Notes: generated by a model from the letters alone, not told the origin. 64,000 nucleotides of DNA from JBKBRC01 sp046292345 (GCA_046292345.1 JBKBRC010000004.1:1-64000); one strand, 5' to 3'. Shown: positions 34,276 to 47,824, numbered from the stretch's first letter. Made by a program: numbers and translations.

Positions 34276-35170
34276 CATCGGTCAGCGCGCGGGCGTGCGC
34301 GAAGGCGCCTGCCCCCGCGCCGCGCGCCACGAGCGGGACCGGGTTGCGCGTGTGGCTCCGCGTGGAGAGGTCCTCCAGGTTGCCGTGGTCGCTGCATACG
34401 ACAAGCAGCACGCGTGAGAGGTCGAGCGCGGCCAGCAGCGCGCCGAAGAACGCGTCGAGCGCGCCGAGCAGGCGCGTGGCCAGGGCCGCGTCCTGTGCGT
34501 GGCCGGCCTTGTCGGTCAGGAAGTACTCGAAGAGCGTGAGCCGGTGACTGCCGGCGAGTCGTGCCAGGCGCCGGGCCGCCTCGGCCTCGGCGATGGGCTC
34601 GTGGTCCGGGTCGAGATGCGCGCGCCACTCGGCGCCCGAGAGGTCGGCCGCCAGGGCGTCGTGGCGCGCGAGGTCGGCCGCCGTGCGGAGGCGCACGCCG
34701 GCGCCGCGCGCCGCGAGCGTGGTGGTCGTCCACCGGTTTCGGGCTCTGGCGGCGTCAAAGAAGCGCTCCGGGTAGGCGTTGGCGAACGCGAGCGCGTCTG
34801 CCGGCGCCCCTCCTGCGGCGAGCTGCGCGAACAGGCTCTGCGCCGCGACGAGCGGGCGGACGGTGGTGGGCGGGAACGGGCCGTAGTGCGCGCCGTGGAG
34901 GGCGGGGGCGTTGTGGCCGGTGAAGAGCGCCGCCTGGCCAGTCCCGCTCTGCGGCAAGCCCGCGACGCCGAGCGTGGCATCGAGCGGCCGGAAGACGTGG
35001 TCCGGGCGGGCGAGCGCGGGCGCCGCGGCCGTCCACGGGTGCCCGCCAGCGAGCGCGGCAAAGGCCCTGAGGCGCGTGTCCGCGAGCGGGTTGGCGTCTG
35101 CCGGACCGAGCCCGACGCCGTCCAGAAACACGAAGAGAGCCCGCTCGGGGCGGTCGGGGGCGTCAGGCAT
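34214..35170 (-). CDS. Alkaline-phosphatase-superfamily metalloenzyme (phosphopentomutase/phosphoglycerate-mutase-like)
   Basis: A 318-residue soluble enzyme. It begins with the superfamily metal motif FVFLDGVGLGPADANPL and has SGTGQAALFTGHNAP, where the Ser/Thr nucleophile of this superfamily lies. It ends with FEYFLTDKAGH and VCSDHGNLEDLSTRSHTRNPVPL, the Asp/His metal ligands. This pattern matches iPGM/phosphopentomutase-like enzymes, but the protein is shorter than either and the substrate is not clear. Its 3' end overlaps the PAS gene by 62 bp. Its ATG overlaps the end of the DprA-like gene by 8 bp, so the two are co-transcribed. Confidence 0.75.
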   Translation of the reverse strand: MPDAPDRPERALFVFLDGVGLGPADANPLADTRLRAFAALAGGHPWTAAAPALARPDHVFRPLDATLGVAGLPQSGTGQAALFTGHNAPALHGAHYGPFPPTTVRPLVAAQSLFAQLAAGGAPADALAFANAYPERFFDAARARNRWTTTTLAARGAGVRLRTAADLARHDALAADLSGAEWRAHLDPDHEPIAEAEAARRLARLAGSHRLTLFEYFLTDKAGHAQDAALATRLLGALDAFFGALLAALDLSRVLLVVCSDHGNLEDLSTRSHTRNPVPLVARGAGAGAFAHARALTDVTPRLVKLLARPPRHRDTSR

Positions 35171-36071
35171 CGCCGGGGGCAGGAGCGGGCGCCTCGCCGA
35201 GCGCGCGCGCCGGCGCCGTGAGGTCGGGCGCCGTCGTGAGCGCCTGCGCGCGGGCGGTCCAGGGCGCGTCGGGCGGGGCAGGGAGGAGGACGAAGAGTGC
35301 GCGCCCGGCCTCGGCGCCGAAGGCCATCGCGCGGTCTTCGGGCGTGCCGGCCTCGGGCGCGACGGCGAGCGCGGCGCGGGCGAGCGCCACCTGCACGGCC
35401 GCCCGCTCGCGGTCGTCGTGCGCGAACGGGCCGTGCGTCATTGCGAAGGGCGAAACGAGCAGTCCGCCCGCGCGCACCAGCGCCGTCGCGCCCGGGCGCA
35501 TGCTCGGCGTCAGGCGCGCCAGACCAGCCTCGACGACGGCCACGACGCCGCCGCCGGCGGCCGTGCCGAGCTTGATCAGCGCCAGGTCCAGCCCGTGGCG
35601 CGCGCCCGTGGCCACGACGCCGCCGCGCGCCCACACATGGCGCGCGGCCAGCTGCGCGTGCTCAAAGCTCTCGGGCGGCAGCGGCGGGCGCCCCAGCACC
35701 GCGAGCGTGGGCCGGCCCAGGAGGGCCGTGTTGCCGAAGGCGTAGAGCAGCACGGGGCGCGTGCCCCGCCCGAGGTCGGTCAGGCCCGGAGGCCAGCCTG
35801 GCATGCCGGGTGCAAGCAGCGCGACGCCGCGCCCGGCAAGGGCTTCGGCCTCGGCGCGCGCGCGGGCGAGCGCGTCGGCCATCAGGCCGTCGTCGAAGAG
35901 CCGCGCCGTGACGGCGTCGGCGCCGGGGACGCCCTTCAGGCGCAGCCGCACCTGCTCGCGCGGCGCGGCGCGGAGGGCCTCGTACGTGCCGAAGCGCTCG
36001 AGCAGCCGGTGCGCCGCCACGCGCCCGACGCCGTCGAGGTGGAGCAGGGCGAGCGCAAACGGGGCCGACAT
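35163..36071 (-). CDS. dprA: DprA/Smf-like DNA-processing protein (divergent)
   Basis: A 302-residue protein with an N-terminal helix-hairpin-helix-like part (LHLDGVGRVAAHRLLERFG; LKGVPGADAVTARLF) and a Rossmann-like DprA core (LLAPGMPGWPPGLTDL; VLLYAFGNTALLGRPTLAVLGRP; VVATGARHGLDLALIKLGTAAGGGVVAVVEAGL). DprA loads RecA on single-stranded DNA during natural transformation. Several core motifs are altered: the usual GSR near AVVG reads GRP, and SGxAxGID reads TGARHGLD. DNA binding may therefore differ or be lost. It overlaps the next gene by 8 bp. Confidence 0.72.
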   Translation of the reverse strand: MSAPFALALLHLDGVGRVAAHRLLERFGTYEALRAAPREQVRLRLKGVPGADAVTARLFDDGLMADALARARAEAEALAGRGVALLAPGMPGWPPGLTDLGRGTRPVLLYAFGNTALLGRPTLAVLGRPPLPPESFEHAQLAARHVWARGGVVATGARHGLDLALIKLGTAAGGGVVAVVEAGLARLTPSMRPGATALVRAGGLLVSPFAMTHGPFAHDDRERAAVQVALARAALAVAPEAGTPEDRAMAFGAEAGRALFVLLPAPPDAPWTARAQALTTAPDLTAPARALGEAPAPAPGDA

Positions 36072-36160
36072 GGGACGCAGGGACGGAGAGCGCAGGTTAC
36101 GAATGCGCCTCGGGCGAGCAGTTTCGACGCGCCGTGAGCAGAGCGAGTTCGCTGCGGGCG

Positions 36161-36202
36161 CCTCGGGCCGCCCTGCGGGAGCCTCGGGCCGCCCTGCGGA
36201 AG
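36161..36202. repeat. 21-bp tandem duplication upstream of the hybrid kinase gene
   Basis: Two copies of a 21-bp unit beginning cctcgggccgccctgcgg (36161-36181, 36182-36202) differ at one base. They lie in the region between dprA and the kinase gene. Confidence 0.8.
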
Positions 36203-36288
36203 CCCGGCACCTTGTTTGTGCGCCGCGCGGGCGCGACCCTCACGTCACGGCGCCTTGCCATCCCGGCCGGCGTACCCTCGCCCTGTCT

Positions 36289-39807
<3,519 letters not shown>

Positions 39808-39907
39808 NNNNNNNNNNNNNNNNNNNNNNNNNNNNNNNNNNNNNNNNNNNNNNNNNNNNNNNNNNNNNNNNNNNNNNNNNNNNNNNNNNNNNNNNNNNNN
39901 NNNNNNN
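39808..39907. other. Scaffold gap of 100 N in the kinase 3' end
   Basis: A conventional unknown-length gap. The sequence resumes inside a 12-bp tandem array, so an unresolved repeat probably broke the assembly. Whether the kinase and the response regulator form one reading frame cannot be decided from this sequence. Confidence 0.9.
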
Positions 39908-39955
39908 GGCGACGGCCGGGGCGACGGCCAGGGCGACGGCCAGGGCGACGGCCAG
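39908..39955. repeat. 12-bp tandem array after the gap (at least 4 copies)
   Basis: The unit ggcgacggccag occurs three times exactly after one variant copy (cgg for cag). In the frame of the response regulator it reads GDGQ repeats. The true copy number is unknown because the array enters the gap. Confidence 0.9.
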
Positions 39956-40099
39956 GGCGACGGGGCCGGCGCGGCGCTCGAGCCGCTGCTCGTCACGCCC
40001 CACGCCGACGCGCCCGACCGCACCCTCGCCCCCCGCCTTGCTCCCGACGCGCCCGAACGCCCGGGTCGCCGCGAGGCGCCACGAGCCTGTTCTGCTGGC

Positions 40100-41212
40100 A
40101 TGCCCCTTGTGGACGACACCCTCGAAGCGCCGGACTCTGATCTGATCGCCGCTCCCGCTACCCCGCCTGACGCTCCGCGACAGCCCGCCGAAGCGCCCAT
40201 GAACGACCACGAATACCTGACCGACCCCTACGACCTCTCCGCGTTTGATGGCGTGGCTCCCGGGTACGATCTTCGCGCCGCGCGGGGGCTCAGGGAGGGC
40301 CTCGGCGAGCCGGAGACGCCGCCTGCGCCGGAGGGGCGGCCGTCTGCTGCGGCGCCGGCCCCTCCGGCCGAGGGGGGCTCGGCGCCCCCGGCTCCGGCCA
40401 GGGCGCCGGCCTTCGCAACGCCGGCGTTCACGAGCCCCTTCGCTGCGCCCCCCGTCGCCGCGACGCCTCCGGCCGCGGTTCCGGTGTCCGCCCAGGCGGT
40501 GCCGTCAGCGGAGCGTTTCGAATCGTCACCGTTCGTTTCCTCCCCTGCGGCGGGCCCGCCGGTGAGGGTGGACAAGCCGGGCCCCCCGGGCGCGCCGGCA
40601 TTTGTCTCGGTAGCCCCCTTCGCCGCGGCGCCCCCGGCCGAAGTCCCCTCCGATGCCGAGGCTCCCGCGTTCTTTACGCCGCCGCCCGCCGCCCCTGCGC
40701 CGCCACCCGCCGCCCCCGCGCCGCCGCCCGCGGCCGCGCCTGCGCCGACGGCGGCGGCCGAGCCGTCCGGCGACAGTCGCCCGGCCGTGCTCGTCGTGGA
40801 GGACAACAGCGACACGCGCCTGCTGCTCGACCGCATCCTGCGCACGCCGTACCGCGTGACGGCCGTCGGCGAGGCGCGCGCGGCGCTGCTGCAGATGAAC
40901 GCGCAGCGCTTCGACGCGCTCGTGCTCGACATCAACCTCGGTGGCAAGGAGACCGGCGCCGACGTGCTGCGCATCGCGCGCGCGCTGCCGGGCTACGAGC
41001 GCGTGTTCGCCATCGCGCTCACGGCCTACGCGCTCCCCGGCGACCGCGAGCGCCTGCTCGAGGCCGGCTTCGACGAGTACATCTCGAAGCCGTTCACGCG
41101 GCACGCACTGCTCGAGGCGCTCGCTGCGGGCCTGCAGGCAAAGGCGGACCTCCAGGGAAAGGCTGACGCGGCCGGCGCGCCGCCGGCGCTCGCGCACGCT
41201 GCGGCCGGCTGA
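40100..41212 (+). CDS. Response regulator with long disordered N-terminus and C-terminal receiver domain
   Basis: About 370 residues if it starts at the ATG at 40100; 40199 is another in-frame ATG, and the frame stays open back to the gap. Residues about 70-230 are a Pro/Ala-rich disordered region. The C-terminal 120 residues are a complete receiver domain: acidic pair VVEDNSD, phospho-acceptor Asp in LVLDINLGG, Thr in IALTAYA and Lys in YISKPF. There is no DNA-binding or other output domain. It could be the C-terminal receiver of the kinase just upstream, split from it only by the gap, or a separate single-domain regulator. Confidence 0.7.
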   Translation: MPLVDDTLEAPDSDLIAAPATPPDAPRQPAEAPMNDHEYLTDPYDLSAFDGVAPGYDLRAARGLREGLGEPETPPAPEGRPSAAAPAPPAEGGSAPPAPARAPAFATPAFTSPFAAPPVAATPPAAVPVSAQAVPSAERFESSPFVSSPAAGPPVRVDKPGPPGAPAFVSVAPFAAAPPAEVPSDAEAPAFFTPPPAAPAPPPAAPAPPPAAAPAPTAAAEPSGDSRPAVLVVEDNSDTRLLLDRILRTPYRVTAVGEARAALLQMNAQRFDALVLDINLGGKETGADVLRIARALPGYERVFAIALTAYALPGDRERLLEAGFDEYISKPFTRHALLEALAAGLQAKADLQGKADAAGAPPALAHAAAG

Positions 41213-41272
41213 GCCAGGGCCGCGCTGGGCGGGGAACGCGGTTAAACTTCGGGCCGCCCCTCCGACGCTCCC

Positions 41273-42502
41273 GTGCTGCCCAATCCCCTCGCGCGCTTCT
41301 TCGGCCGCTCGGCCCCGGACGACCCCACGCCCTCGCCGCACCACGGCGGTGGCGGCCTGGCCCTGGTCATGCCGGGCGGCGGCGCGCGCGCGGCCTACCA
41401 GGCCGGCGTCGTGCGCGGGCTCGTGCGGCACGTTCCGGCGCTGCGCCCGCGCATCCTGACCGGCGTCTCGGCCGGCGCGCTCAACGCGGCGTTCCTCGCC
41501 GCCAGCTGCGATCGCTCGCTCCGCGCCGCGGCCGACGACCTGGTGCGGACATGGGAGGAACTCACGGCCGAGCACGTGTTCCGGCTCGACCGCCCGAGCG
41601 TCGCCGGGGCCCTCGCGCGCCTGGCCCGTCGCGCCTCGCCAGACGAGGACCCCCTCGCGCACGGCGGCCTGCTCGACACGACGCCGCTGCGCGACTTCGT
41701 CGAGCGGCACCTCGGGCCGTGCGGCATGCCCGCGGCCGGCATCCGCAGGGCCCTCGACGGGGGGCACCTGCACGCGTTCGCGCTCACGACGACCTCGTAC
41801 ACGACGGGCGAGTCCGTGACGTGGGTGCAGGGCGCGGCGGCCGAGCCGTGGGACCGCCCGGAGCGTCGCGCCGTGTGCACGCAGATCGCGCCCGAGCACG
41901 TGCTCGCCTCGTCGGCGCTGCCGTTCTTCTTTCCGGCCGTGCCCATCGATGACCCGCAACTCGGCCGTGCCTGGTACGGCGACGGGGGTGTCCGCCTGAC
42001 GGCGCCGCTCTCGCCTGCACTGCACCTCGGCGCCGACCGCATCGTCGTGATCAACACCCGCTACGGACGCTCGTCCGAGGAGGCGGCGGCGGGCGGGCTC
42101 GCCGGCTACCCCGGCACGGGGCAGGTGCTCGGCGTGCTCATGAACGCGGTCTTTCTGGACGTGATCGACCGCGACGCGCAGACGCTGCGCCGCATCAACG
42201 CGCTGCTCGAGGTCGTCCCGCCCGAGCACCGGGGCGGCTTCCGGCCCGTAGACCTGCTCGTCATCCGTCCGTCGGTCGACCTGGCGCGGCTCGCCGAGGG
42301 CTACGAGGCGCGCCTGCCCCCCTCGATGCGCCTGCTGCTCGGCCGGATCGGCGAGGGACGCGCGCCGGACTGGCTCTCGATGCTGCTTTTCGATCCGGCC
42401 TACATGCGCGCCATTGTCGAGATCGGCGAGCGGGACGCGGCGGCGCAGGCTGAGACGGTGCAGGCTTTCCTGGAGCGCCCGCCAGGCCAGGTTGCGCGCT
42501 GA
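41273..42502 (+). CDS. Patatin-like phospholipase
   Basis: A 409-residue enzyme starting at GTG (41273); no ATG precedes the active-site motifs. It has the patatin oxyanion loop (MPGGGARAAYQAGVVRGL), the nucleophile elbow GVSAGALNAAF with the catalytic Ser, and the DGG motif (WYGDGGVRLTAPLSPAL) with the catalytic Asp. It should hydrolyse acyl ester bonds in phospholipids. The C-terminal 150 residues (VLGVLMNAVFLDVIDRDAQTL, LLVIRPS) match bacterial patatins with a helical extension. No signal peptide is seen. Confidence 0.88.
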   Translation: MLPNPLARFFGRSAPDDPTPSPHHGGGGLALVMPGGGARAAYQAGVVRGLVRHVPALRPRILTGVSAGALNAAFLAASCDRSLRAAADDLVRTWEELTAEHVFRLDRPSVAGALARLARRASPDEDPLAHGGLLDTTPLRDFVERHLGPCGMPAAGIRRALDGGHLHAFALTTTSYTTGESVTWVQGAAAEPWDRPERRAVCTQIAPEHVLASSALPFFFPAVPIDDPQLGRAWYGDGGVRLTAPLSPALHLGADRIVVINTRYGRSSEEAAAGGLAGYPGTGQVLGVLMNAVFLDVIDRDAQTLRRINALLEVVPPEHRGGFRPVDLLVIRPSVDLARLAEGYEARLPPSMRLLLGRIGEGRAPDWLSMLLFDPAYMRAIVEIGERDAAAQAETVQAFLERPPGQVAR

Positions 42503-42535
42503 GCCGGCCAGCCCTGACAGCCGGGTGCACGCCGG

Positions 42536-42565
42536 GGCTACGCGCGCCGAGGCTACGCGCGCCGG
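42536..42565. repeat. 15-bp tandem duplication at a gene's stop codon
   Basis: Two copies (one mismatch) of ggctacgcgcgccga, at 42536-42550 and 42551-42565. The second copy contains the stop codon of the minus-strand gene ending at 42553 and the first copy lies just beyond it, so the gene's own end was duplicated. Confidence 0.8.
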
Positions 42566-43119
42566 CCCGGGAGGTCGGCGACTGTCAACTCGCGGAGATA
42601 CGGGTAGACCGCGTTCAGGTCGAGGTGCTGCCACGGGTGGCCGTCCACGCACACGAGGCAGCCGTGCGCCTCGGCGTAGGCGTAGACGCGGTGGCTGAGG
42701 TGGGCGAAGGCCGGGAACGCAGCCGGCACGTGCAACTGGCAGAGCCGCTTGCCGGCCCGGCCAACGATGGTGAGCCCGTCGGCGCTCACGTCCACCCGCT
42801 CGACGTCCGCCCAGCGCATCGTGACGGCGCGGTGCCCCTGCCCGATGCCCACGAGCCGGTGCATCGAAAGGCGCAGGCACCACGTGAGGCGCTGCACCCG
42901 GCGCAGGCGTAGGAGCAGCCATACCGCGCCACCGGCCAGGAGCGCGCCCGCCGCGAGGGCGAACCACAGGCCGGCCTCGGGCGCATGCACGGCGCCAAGC
43001 GGCCCGAGCGAGAGCGCGCCGCTGCTCAGCAGCGCATACCCGGTGAGGTAGCGAGCGACGCGGCCCCGCGCGTCGCGGAGCACGCCGGCATCTTCGTAGA
43101 CCTCGGACCAGTCGGCCAT
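42553..43119 (-). CDS. Small membrane protein with two helices and a PH-like domain
   Basis: A 188-residue protein of unknown function. Two hydrophobic helices lie at about residues 25-70 (YALLSSGALSLGPLGAVH, WFALAAGALLAGGAVWLLL). They are followed by a soluble part with strand-rich segments (HRAVTMRWADVERVDVSADG, LTIVGRAGKRLCQLHV) and a helix (FPAFAHLSHRVYAYAEAHG), a layout like bacterial PH/YdbS-type proteins. The start is placed at MADWSEV (43119); the frame stays open into the gap upstream, so the N-terminus may be longer. Confidence 0.6.
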   Translation of the reverse strand: MADWSEVYEDAGVLRDARGRVARYLTGYALLSSGALSLGPLGAVHAPEAGLWFALAAGALLAGGAVWLLLRLRRVQRLTWCLRLSMHRLVGIGQGHRAVTMRWADVERVDVSADGLTIVGRAGKRLCQLHVPAAFPAFAHLSHRVYAYAEAHGCLVCVDGHPWQHLDLNAVYPYLRELTVADLPGRRA

Positions 43120-43155
43120 GACCGTGCGGAGAGGAGCATGCACGAAAAGGGTCAG

Positions 43156-43255
43156 NNNNNNNNNNNNNNNNNNNNNNNNNNNNNNNNNNNNNNNNNNNNN
43201 NNNNNNNNNNNNNNNNNNNNNNNNNNNNNNNNNNNNNNNNNNNNNNNNNNNNNNN
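43156..43255. other. Scaffold gap of 100 N
   Basis: An unknown-length gap between the small membrane protein gene and the threonine aldolase gene. No tandem array is visible on either flank, unlike the other gaps. Confidence 0.9.
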
Positions 43256-44326
<1,071 letters not shown>

Positions 44327-44429
44327 TGGGCCGGCGGGTAGCGGAGCGAGGAAGCATACTCCTCACACGCGGGCCGCGCCGCGCGGCGGGTCGCGCCTTT
44401 ACTTTGAGGCAGACCTCTCCGCTGCTCCC

Positions 44430-45368
44430 ATGGCATCCGCGCCTCCAGGATCCGCAACCACGACCTCGGCCGAGCAGGCCTACCTGGACCTCGTCGCGCG
44501 CGTGCTCGAGCGCGGCGTGCGGCGCCCCAACCGCACCGGCACCGATACGCTCTCGCTCTTCGGCGAATTCTACCGCGTGGACCTCGCCGAGGGCTTCCCG
44601 CTGCTCACCACCAAGCGGGTCAACTTCAACGCCATGTGGCGCGAGGTGCTCTGGTATCTCTCCGGCGAGGACCACATCCGCACCCTGCGCCGCCACACGC
44701 GCATCTGGGACGACTGGGCCGACGAGAACGGCGAGCTCGAGACCGCCTACGGCCGCTTCTGGCGCTACTATCCGCTGCCCGAGCCCGGCGCGCACGTCGG
44801 CGGCGAGGTGTGGGCCGACATCACGCACCCGGACGTGCGGCGCCTCGCGAGCACGCGCACGCTGGTCTTCGACCAGCTCGGCTACGTCGAGCGGATGCTC
44901 CGCACCGACCCCTACAGCCGGCGCCTCGTCGTCTCGGCCTGGCATCCCGCCAACGCCGCCGTGAGCCGCCTGCCGCCGTGCCACTACACGTTCTGCTTCA
45001 ACGTCAGCCCGGACCCCGAGGGCGGGCCGCCGCGTCTCAACTGCCACCTCACGCAGCGCTCGGCCGACATCGCGCTCGGCGTGCCGTTCAACCTCGCCTG
45101 CTACGCGCTCCTGACGCAGGTGCTCGCCGAGGGCGCCGGCATGCAGCCCGGCACGTTCGCGCACTCGCTCGTGGACGCGCACGTGTACGTCAACCACATC
45201 GACGGTCTGCAGGAGCAGCTCAGGCGCACGCCCTATCCGCTGCCCCAGCTCCACTTCGCGCCCTGCCCGAGCGGCCGTCCGCGCATGCTCGACGAGTTGC
45301 GCTTCGAGGACGCGGAGCTTGTCGGCTACGAGCACCACCCGGCCATCCGCTTCCCCGTCGCCGTCTGA
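44430..45368 (+). CDS. thyA: Thymidylate synthase ThyA
   Basis: A 312-residue enzyme that methylates dUMP to dTMP using methylene-tetrahydrofolate. Motifs are GVRRPNRTGTDTLSLFG, FPLLTTKRVNF, the catalytic Cys in LPPCHYTFCF, and LTQRSADIALGVPFNLACYALL with the dUMP-binding Arg and Asn. It is longer than the E. coli form (264) because of a roughly 45-residue insert after WRYYPLP, like the longer ThyA class of Lactobacillus casei. It is followed after 8 bp by folA, the usual pairing that recycles the dihydrofolate it makes. An AT-rich tttactttga at 44400 may belong to its promoter. Confidence 0.96.
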   Translation: MASAPPGSATTTSAEQAYLDLVARVLERGVRRPNRTGTDTLSLFGEFYRVDLAEGFPLLTTKRVNFNAMWREVLWYLSGEDHIRTLRRHTRIWDDWADENGELETAYGRFWRYYPLPEPGAHVGGEVWADITHPDVRRLASTRTLVFDQLGYVERMLRTDPYSRRLVVSAWHPANAAVSRLPPCHYTFCFNVSPDPEGGPPRLNCHLTQRSADIALGVPFNLACYALLTQVLAEGAGMQPGTFAHSLVDAHVYVNHIDGLQEQLRRTPYPLPQLHFAPCPSGRPRMLDELRFEDAELVGYEHHPAIRFPVAV

Positions 45369-45376
45369 GCCTCCGC

Positions 45377-45940
45377 ATGCCCGCCGCCCCCGCCCCGCGT
45401 CCGGAAGTCGTCGTCATTGCGGCCCTCGCCGAGCGCGACCGCCTCATCGGCGACGGCCTGGACCTGCCGTGGCACCTCCCGCCGGACCTGCGGCGCTTCA
45501 AGCGCCTCACGACCGGGCACCCGCTCGTCATGGGGCGGCGCACCTTCGAGGCGCTCGTGCACCAGTTCGGCGGGCCGCTGCCCGACCGGCCCAACGTGGT
45601 CCTCTCGCGCGCCGAAACGCTCCGCCTGCCCGGCGGCGCCGTCCACTTCCGCTCGCTCGCCGATGCCCTCGCGGCCTTCGCCGACGCCCCGCGCGTGTTC
45701 ATCGGCGGCGGCGCGGCCGTCTACGCTGCGGCCCTGGCCGGCGAGCCGCCCCTCGCGCACCGCCTCGAGCTGACGCTCGTCGAGGGCGACTTCTCCGGCG
45801 ACACCTACTTCCCGCCCTACGCGCACCTGCTCGCCGAGAACGGCGGGCCGTTCGCGCACGTCGGGACGGAGGCCTACGCGCCCGAGGCCGGCCGCCCGGG
45901 CTACCGCTTCGAGACGTACGCGCGTCCGCCGGCCATTTAA
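45377..45940 (+). CDS. folA: Dihydrofolate reductase
   Basis: A 187-residue enzyme that reduces dihydrofolate with NADPH. The substrate-binding segment LIGDGLDLPWHLPPDLRRFKRLT contains the acidic active-site Asp. The cofactor segments HPLVMGRRTFEAL, RPNVVLSR and VFIGGGAAVYAAAL follow. The C-terminal ELTLVEGDFSGDTYFPPY is typical of the family. It lies in an operon with thyA. Confidence 0.95.
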   Translation: MPAAPAPRPEVVVIAALAERDRLIGDGLDLPWHLPPDLRRFKRLTTGHPLVMGRRTFEALVHQFGGPLPDRPNVVLSRAETLRLPGGAVHFRSLADALAAFADAPRVFIGGGAAVYAAALAGEPPLAHRLELTLVEGDFSGDTYFPPYAHLLAENGGPFAHVGTEAYAPEAGRPGYRFETYARPPAI

Positions 45941-45985
45941 GCGGGCGCCCGCCCGGGCGATACGGCGCGGACACGCCGCCGCGCC

Positions 45986-47776
45986 ATGTCCGGACTGCTC
46001 TGCGCGCTCGCCCGCGCCTTCAACCCTGCCGAGAACGGCATCCCTTCGGCCGAGCGCGCGCTGCGTGCGCTGCGCCTCGGTACGGCCATCAGCGCCGCAC
46101 TCATCGTGCCGATGGGCCTGTCCCTGCATGCGTCCAGCGGGCAGGACCCGATGGCGCTCCGGATCGCCCTCTCGGTCGCCATGCTCGGCCTCCTGGGGGC
46201 GTCGTTCCGCGTAGCGTGGGTACGCCGCCGCGCGCGCCGGGTGCTCGAGTGGGGGCTGGTGTATCCGCTGCTCGTCTACTCGGCCTGGCTTGCCGGCACG
46301 CACCGCAGCGACCCGAACTACGTGTTCGGCTACTTCTTCGTGTTCGTAGGAATCGCGCTCGTCTACGGGCTCTCGCTGCCCAGGCTGACGGCTTACGGGC
46401 GCTACCTGCTCTCCGGCACCGGCCTGTTCTGGGTCACGTGGCTCTGGGGCAGGGACTCGGCCGGGGCGGTCGAGGTCAACATGCCCTTCGTGATGCTGGC
46501 CGCCAGCACGACCGCGCTCATGCTCTTCCATACGATGGGCGTGGCCGGCATGCTCAAGCGCGAGCTCATCCGGGGCCGCTCGATGCTGGCCGAGGCCGAG
46601 ACGCTGGCCGGCACGGGAAGCTGGGAGCTCGACCTCCGCACAGGCGAGCGCGTCTGGTCGGAGGGGGCGCGGCGCCTGCTGGGCGTCCGTAGCGGCCCGC
46701 TGCCCTCGATCTCGGCCTTCGTGTCGCCTGAAGACGCGCGCCGCGTCGAAGCGGCGCGGCAGGCGCTGCTCGACGGCGCGCCGCTGGTAGACCTGACCCA
46801 CAGGTGCACGCTCGCCGACGGCACGACGCGCCACGTGCGCATGCTCACCCGGCTCGGGCGCGACGCGGCGGGCCACCCGCGCCGCTTCTACGGCGCGTGC
46901 GTGGACGTGACCGAGGCGCTCGAGCGCGAGGCGGCGCTGCGCGATGCCCTCCGCAAGGCCGACGCCGCCCGCGTCGAGGCCGAGGAACTCGCGCGCATGA
47001 AGAGCGCCTTCCTGGCCAGCATGAGCCACGAGATCCGCACGCCGCTCACAAGCATCATCGGCTTCGCCCAGCTGCTCGGCGACGAGGTGCCCGAGGAGCA
47101 CCGCGACCTCGTGGAGCCGATCGAGCACGCCGGGCGGCGCCTGCTCGACACGCTCAACTCCGTCCTGGACCTGGCGCGCCTCGAGGCCGGGCATACCGAC
47201 GACCTCGCGTGCGAGCCGCTCGACGCCGCCGCCGAGGCGCGCGGCGTGGCCGCCATGCTCCAGCCGCAGGCTGCGGCGCGCGGCATCGCGCTCTTCGCCG
47301 ACGCGCCGGCGCAGCCCGTGCCGGCTCTCGCCGACCGCGCCGCGCTCAGCCGCGTACTGATCAACCTGGCCGGCAACGCCATCAAGTTCACCGAGGCCGG
47401 GCACGTCGCGCTGCGTGTGCGCGCAGCCCGCCCCGAGGAGATGCCGCAGGGCGGGCCGGGCGTTGCCCTGGAGGTCGAGGACACCGGGTGCGGCATCCCG
47501 CCCGAGCTGCTCGCACGCGTGTTCGAGCCGTTCCAGCAGGCCTCCACGGGCTGGGCGCGCACGCACGAGGGCGCCGGACTGGGCCTGGCGATCACGCAGC
47601 GCCTCGTCGAGGCGATGGGGGGCGGCGTATCCGTGCAGAGCACCGCCGGTGTCGGGAGCACGTTCACGGTCGTGCTGCGCGCGCCGGAGGCCGGCGGAGA
47701 CGGCGCCCCCCCGGCGGCGGCGTCCGCGGGTGCCATGATCGTCCGCGCGCGCGCAGACGCACCGGCGAGCGCCTGA
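45986..47776 (+). CDS. Membrane-bound sensor histidine kinase with PAS domain
   Basis: A 596-residue kinase. Residues about 25-190 have five or six hydrophobic helices, so sensing is at the membrane. A PAS domain follows at about 200-320 (LAGTGSWELDLRTGERVWSE, RFYGACVDVTEALE). HisKA has the phospho-His in LASMSHEIRTPLTSIIGFAQL. HATPase has the N box INLAGNAIKFTEAG, G1 DTGCGIPPEL and G2 GAGLGLAITQR. No receiver is fused. A 51-bp segment of HisKA is identical to that of the other kinase in this window. The stop codon lies inside a 16-bp tandem array. Confidence 0.88.
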   Translation: MSGLLCALARAFNPAENGIPSAERALRALRLGTAISAALIVPMGLSLHASSGQDPMALRIALSVAMLGLLGASFRVAWVRRRARRVLEWGLVYPLLVYSAWLAGTHRSDPNYVFGYFFVFVGIALVYGLSLPRLTAYGRYLLSGTGLFWVTWLWGRDSAGAVEVNMPFVMLAASTTALMLFHTMGVAGMLKRELIRGRSMLAEAETLAGTGSWELDLRTGERVWSEGARRLLGVRSGPLPSISAFVSPEDARRVEAARQALLDGAPLVDLTHRCTLADGTTRHVRMLTRLGRDAAGHPRRFYGACVDVTEALEREAALRDALRKADAARVEAEELARMKSAFLASMSHEIRTPLTSIIGFAQLLGDEVPEEHRDLVEPIEHAGRRLLDTLNSVLDLARLEAGHTDDLACEPLDAAAEARGVAAMLQPQAAARGIALFADAPAQPVPALADRAALSRVLINLAGNAIKFTEAGHVALRVRAARPEEMPQGGPGVALEVEDTGCGIPPELLARVFEPFQQASTGWARTHEGAGLGLAITQRLVEAMGGGVSVQSTAGVGSTFTVVLRAPEAGGDGAPPAAASAGAMIVRARADAPASA

Positions 47777-47824
47777 GCCGGCGAGCGCCCGAGCCGGCGA
47801 GCGCCCGAGCCGGCGAGCGCCCGA
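47761..47824. repeat. 16-bp tandem array spanning the kinase stop codon (4 copies)
   Basis: Copies at 47761, 47777, 47793 and 47809 have the form gccggcgagcgcccga. In the first copy the last four bases read ctga and supply the stop codon; the others read ccga. One C/T base thus decides which copy ends the gene. Confidence 0.9.
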
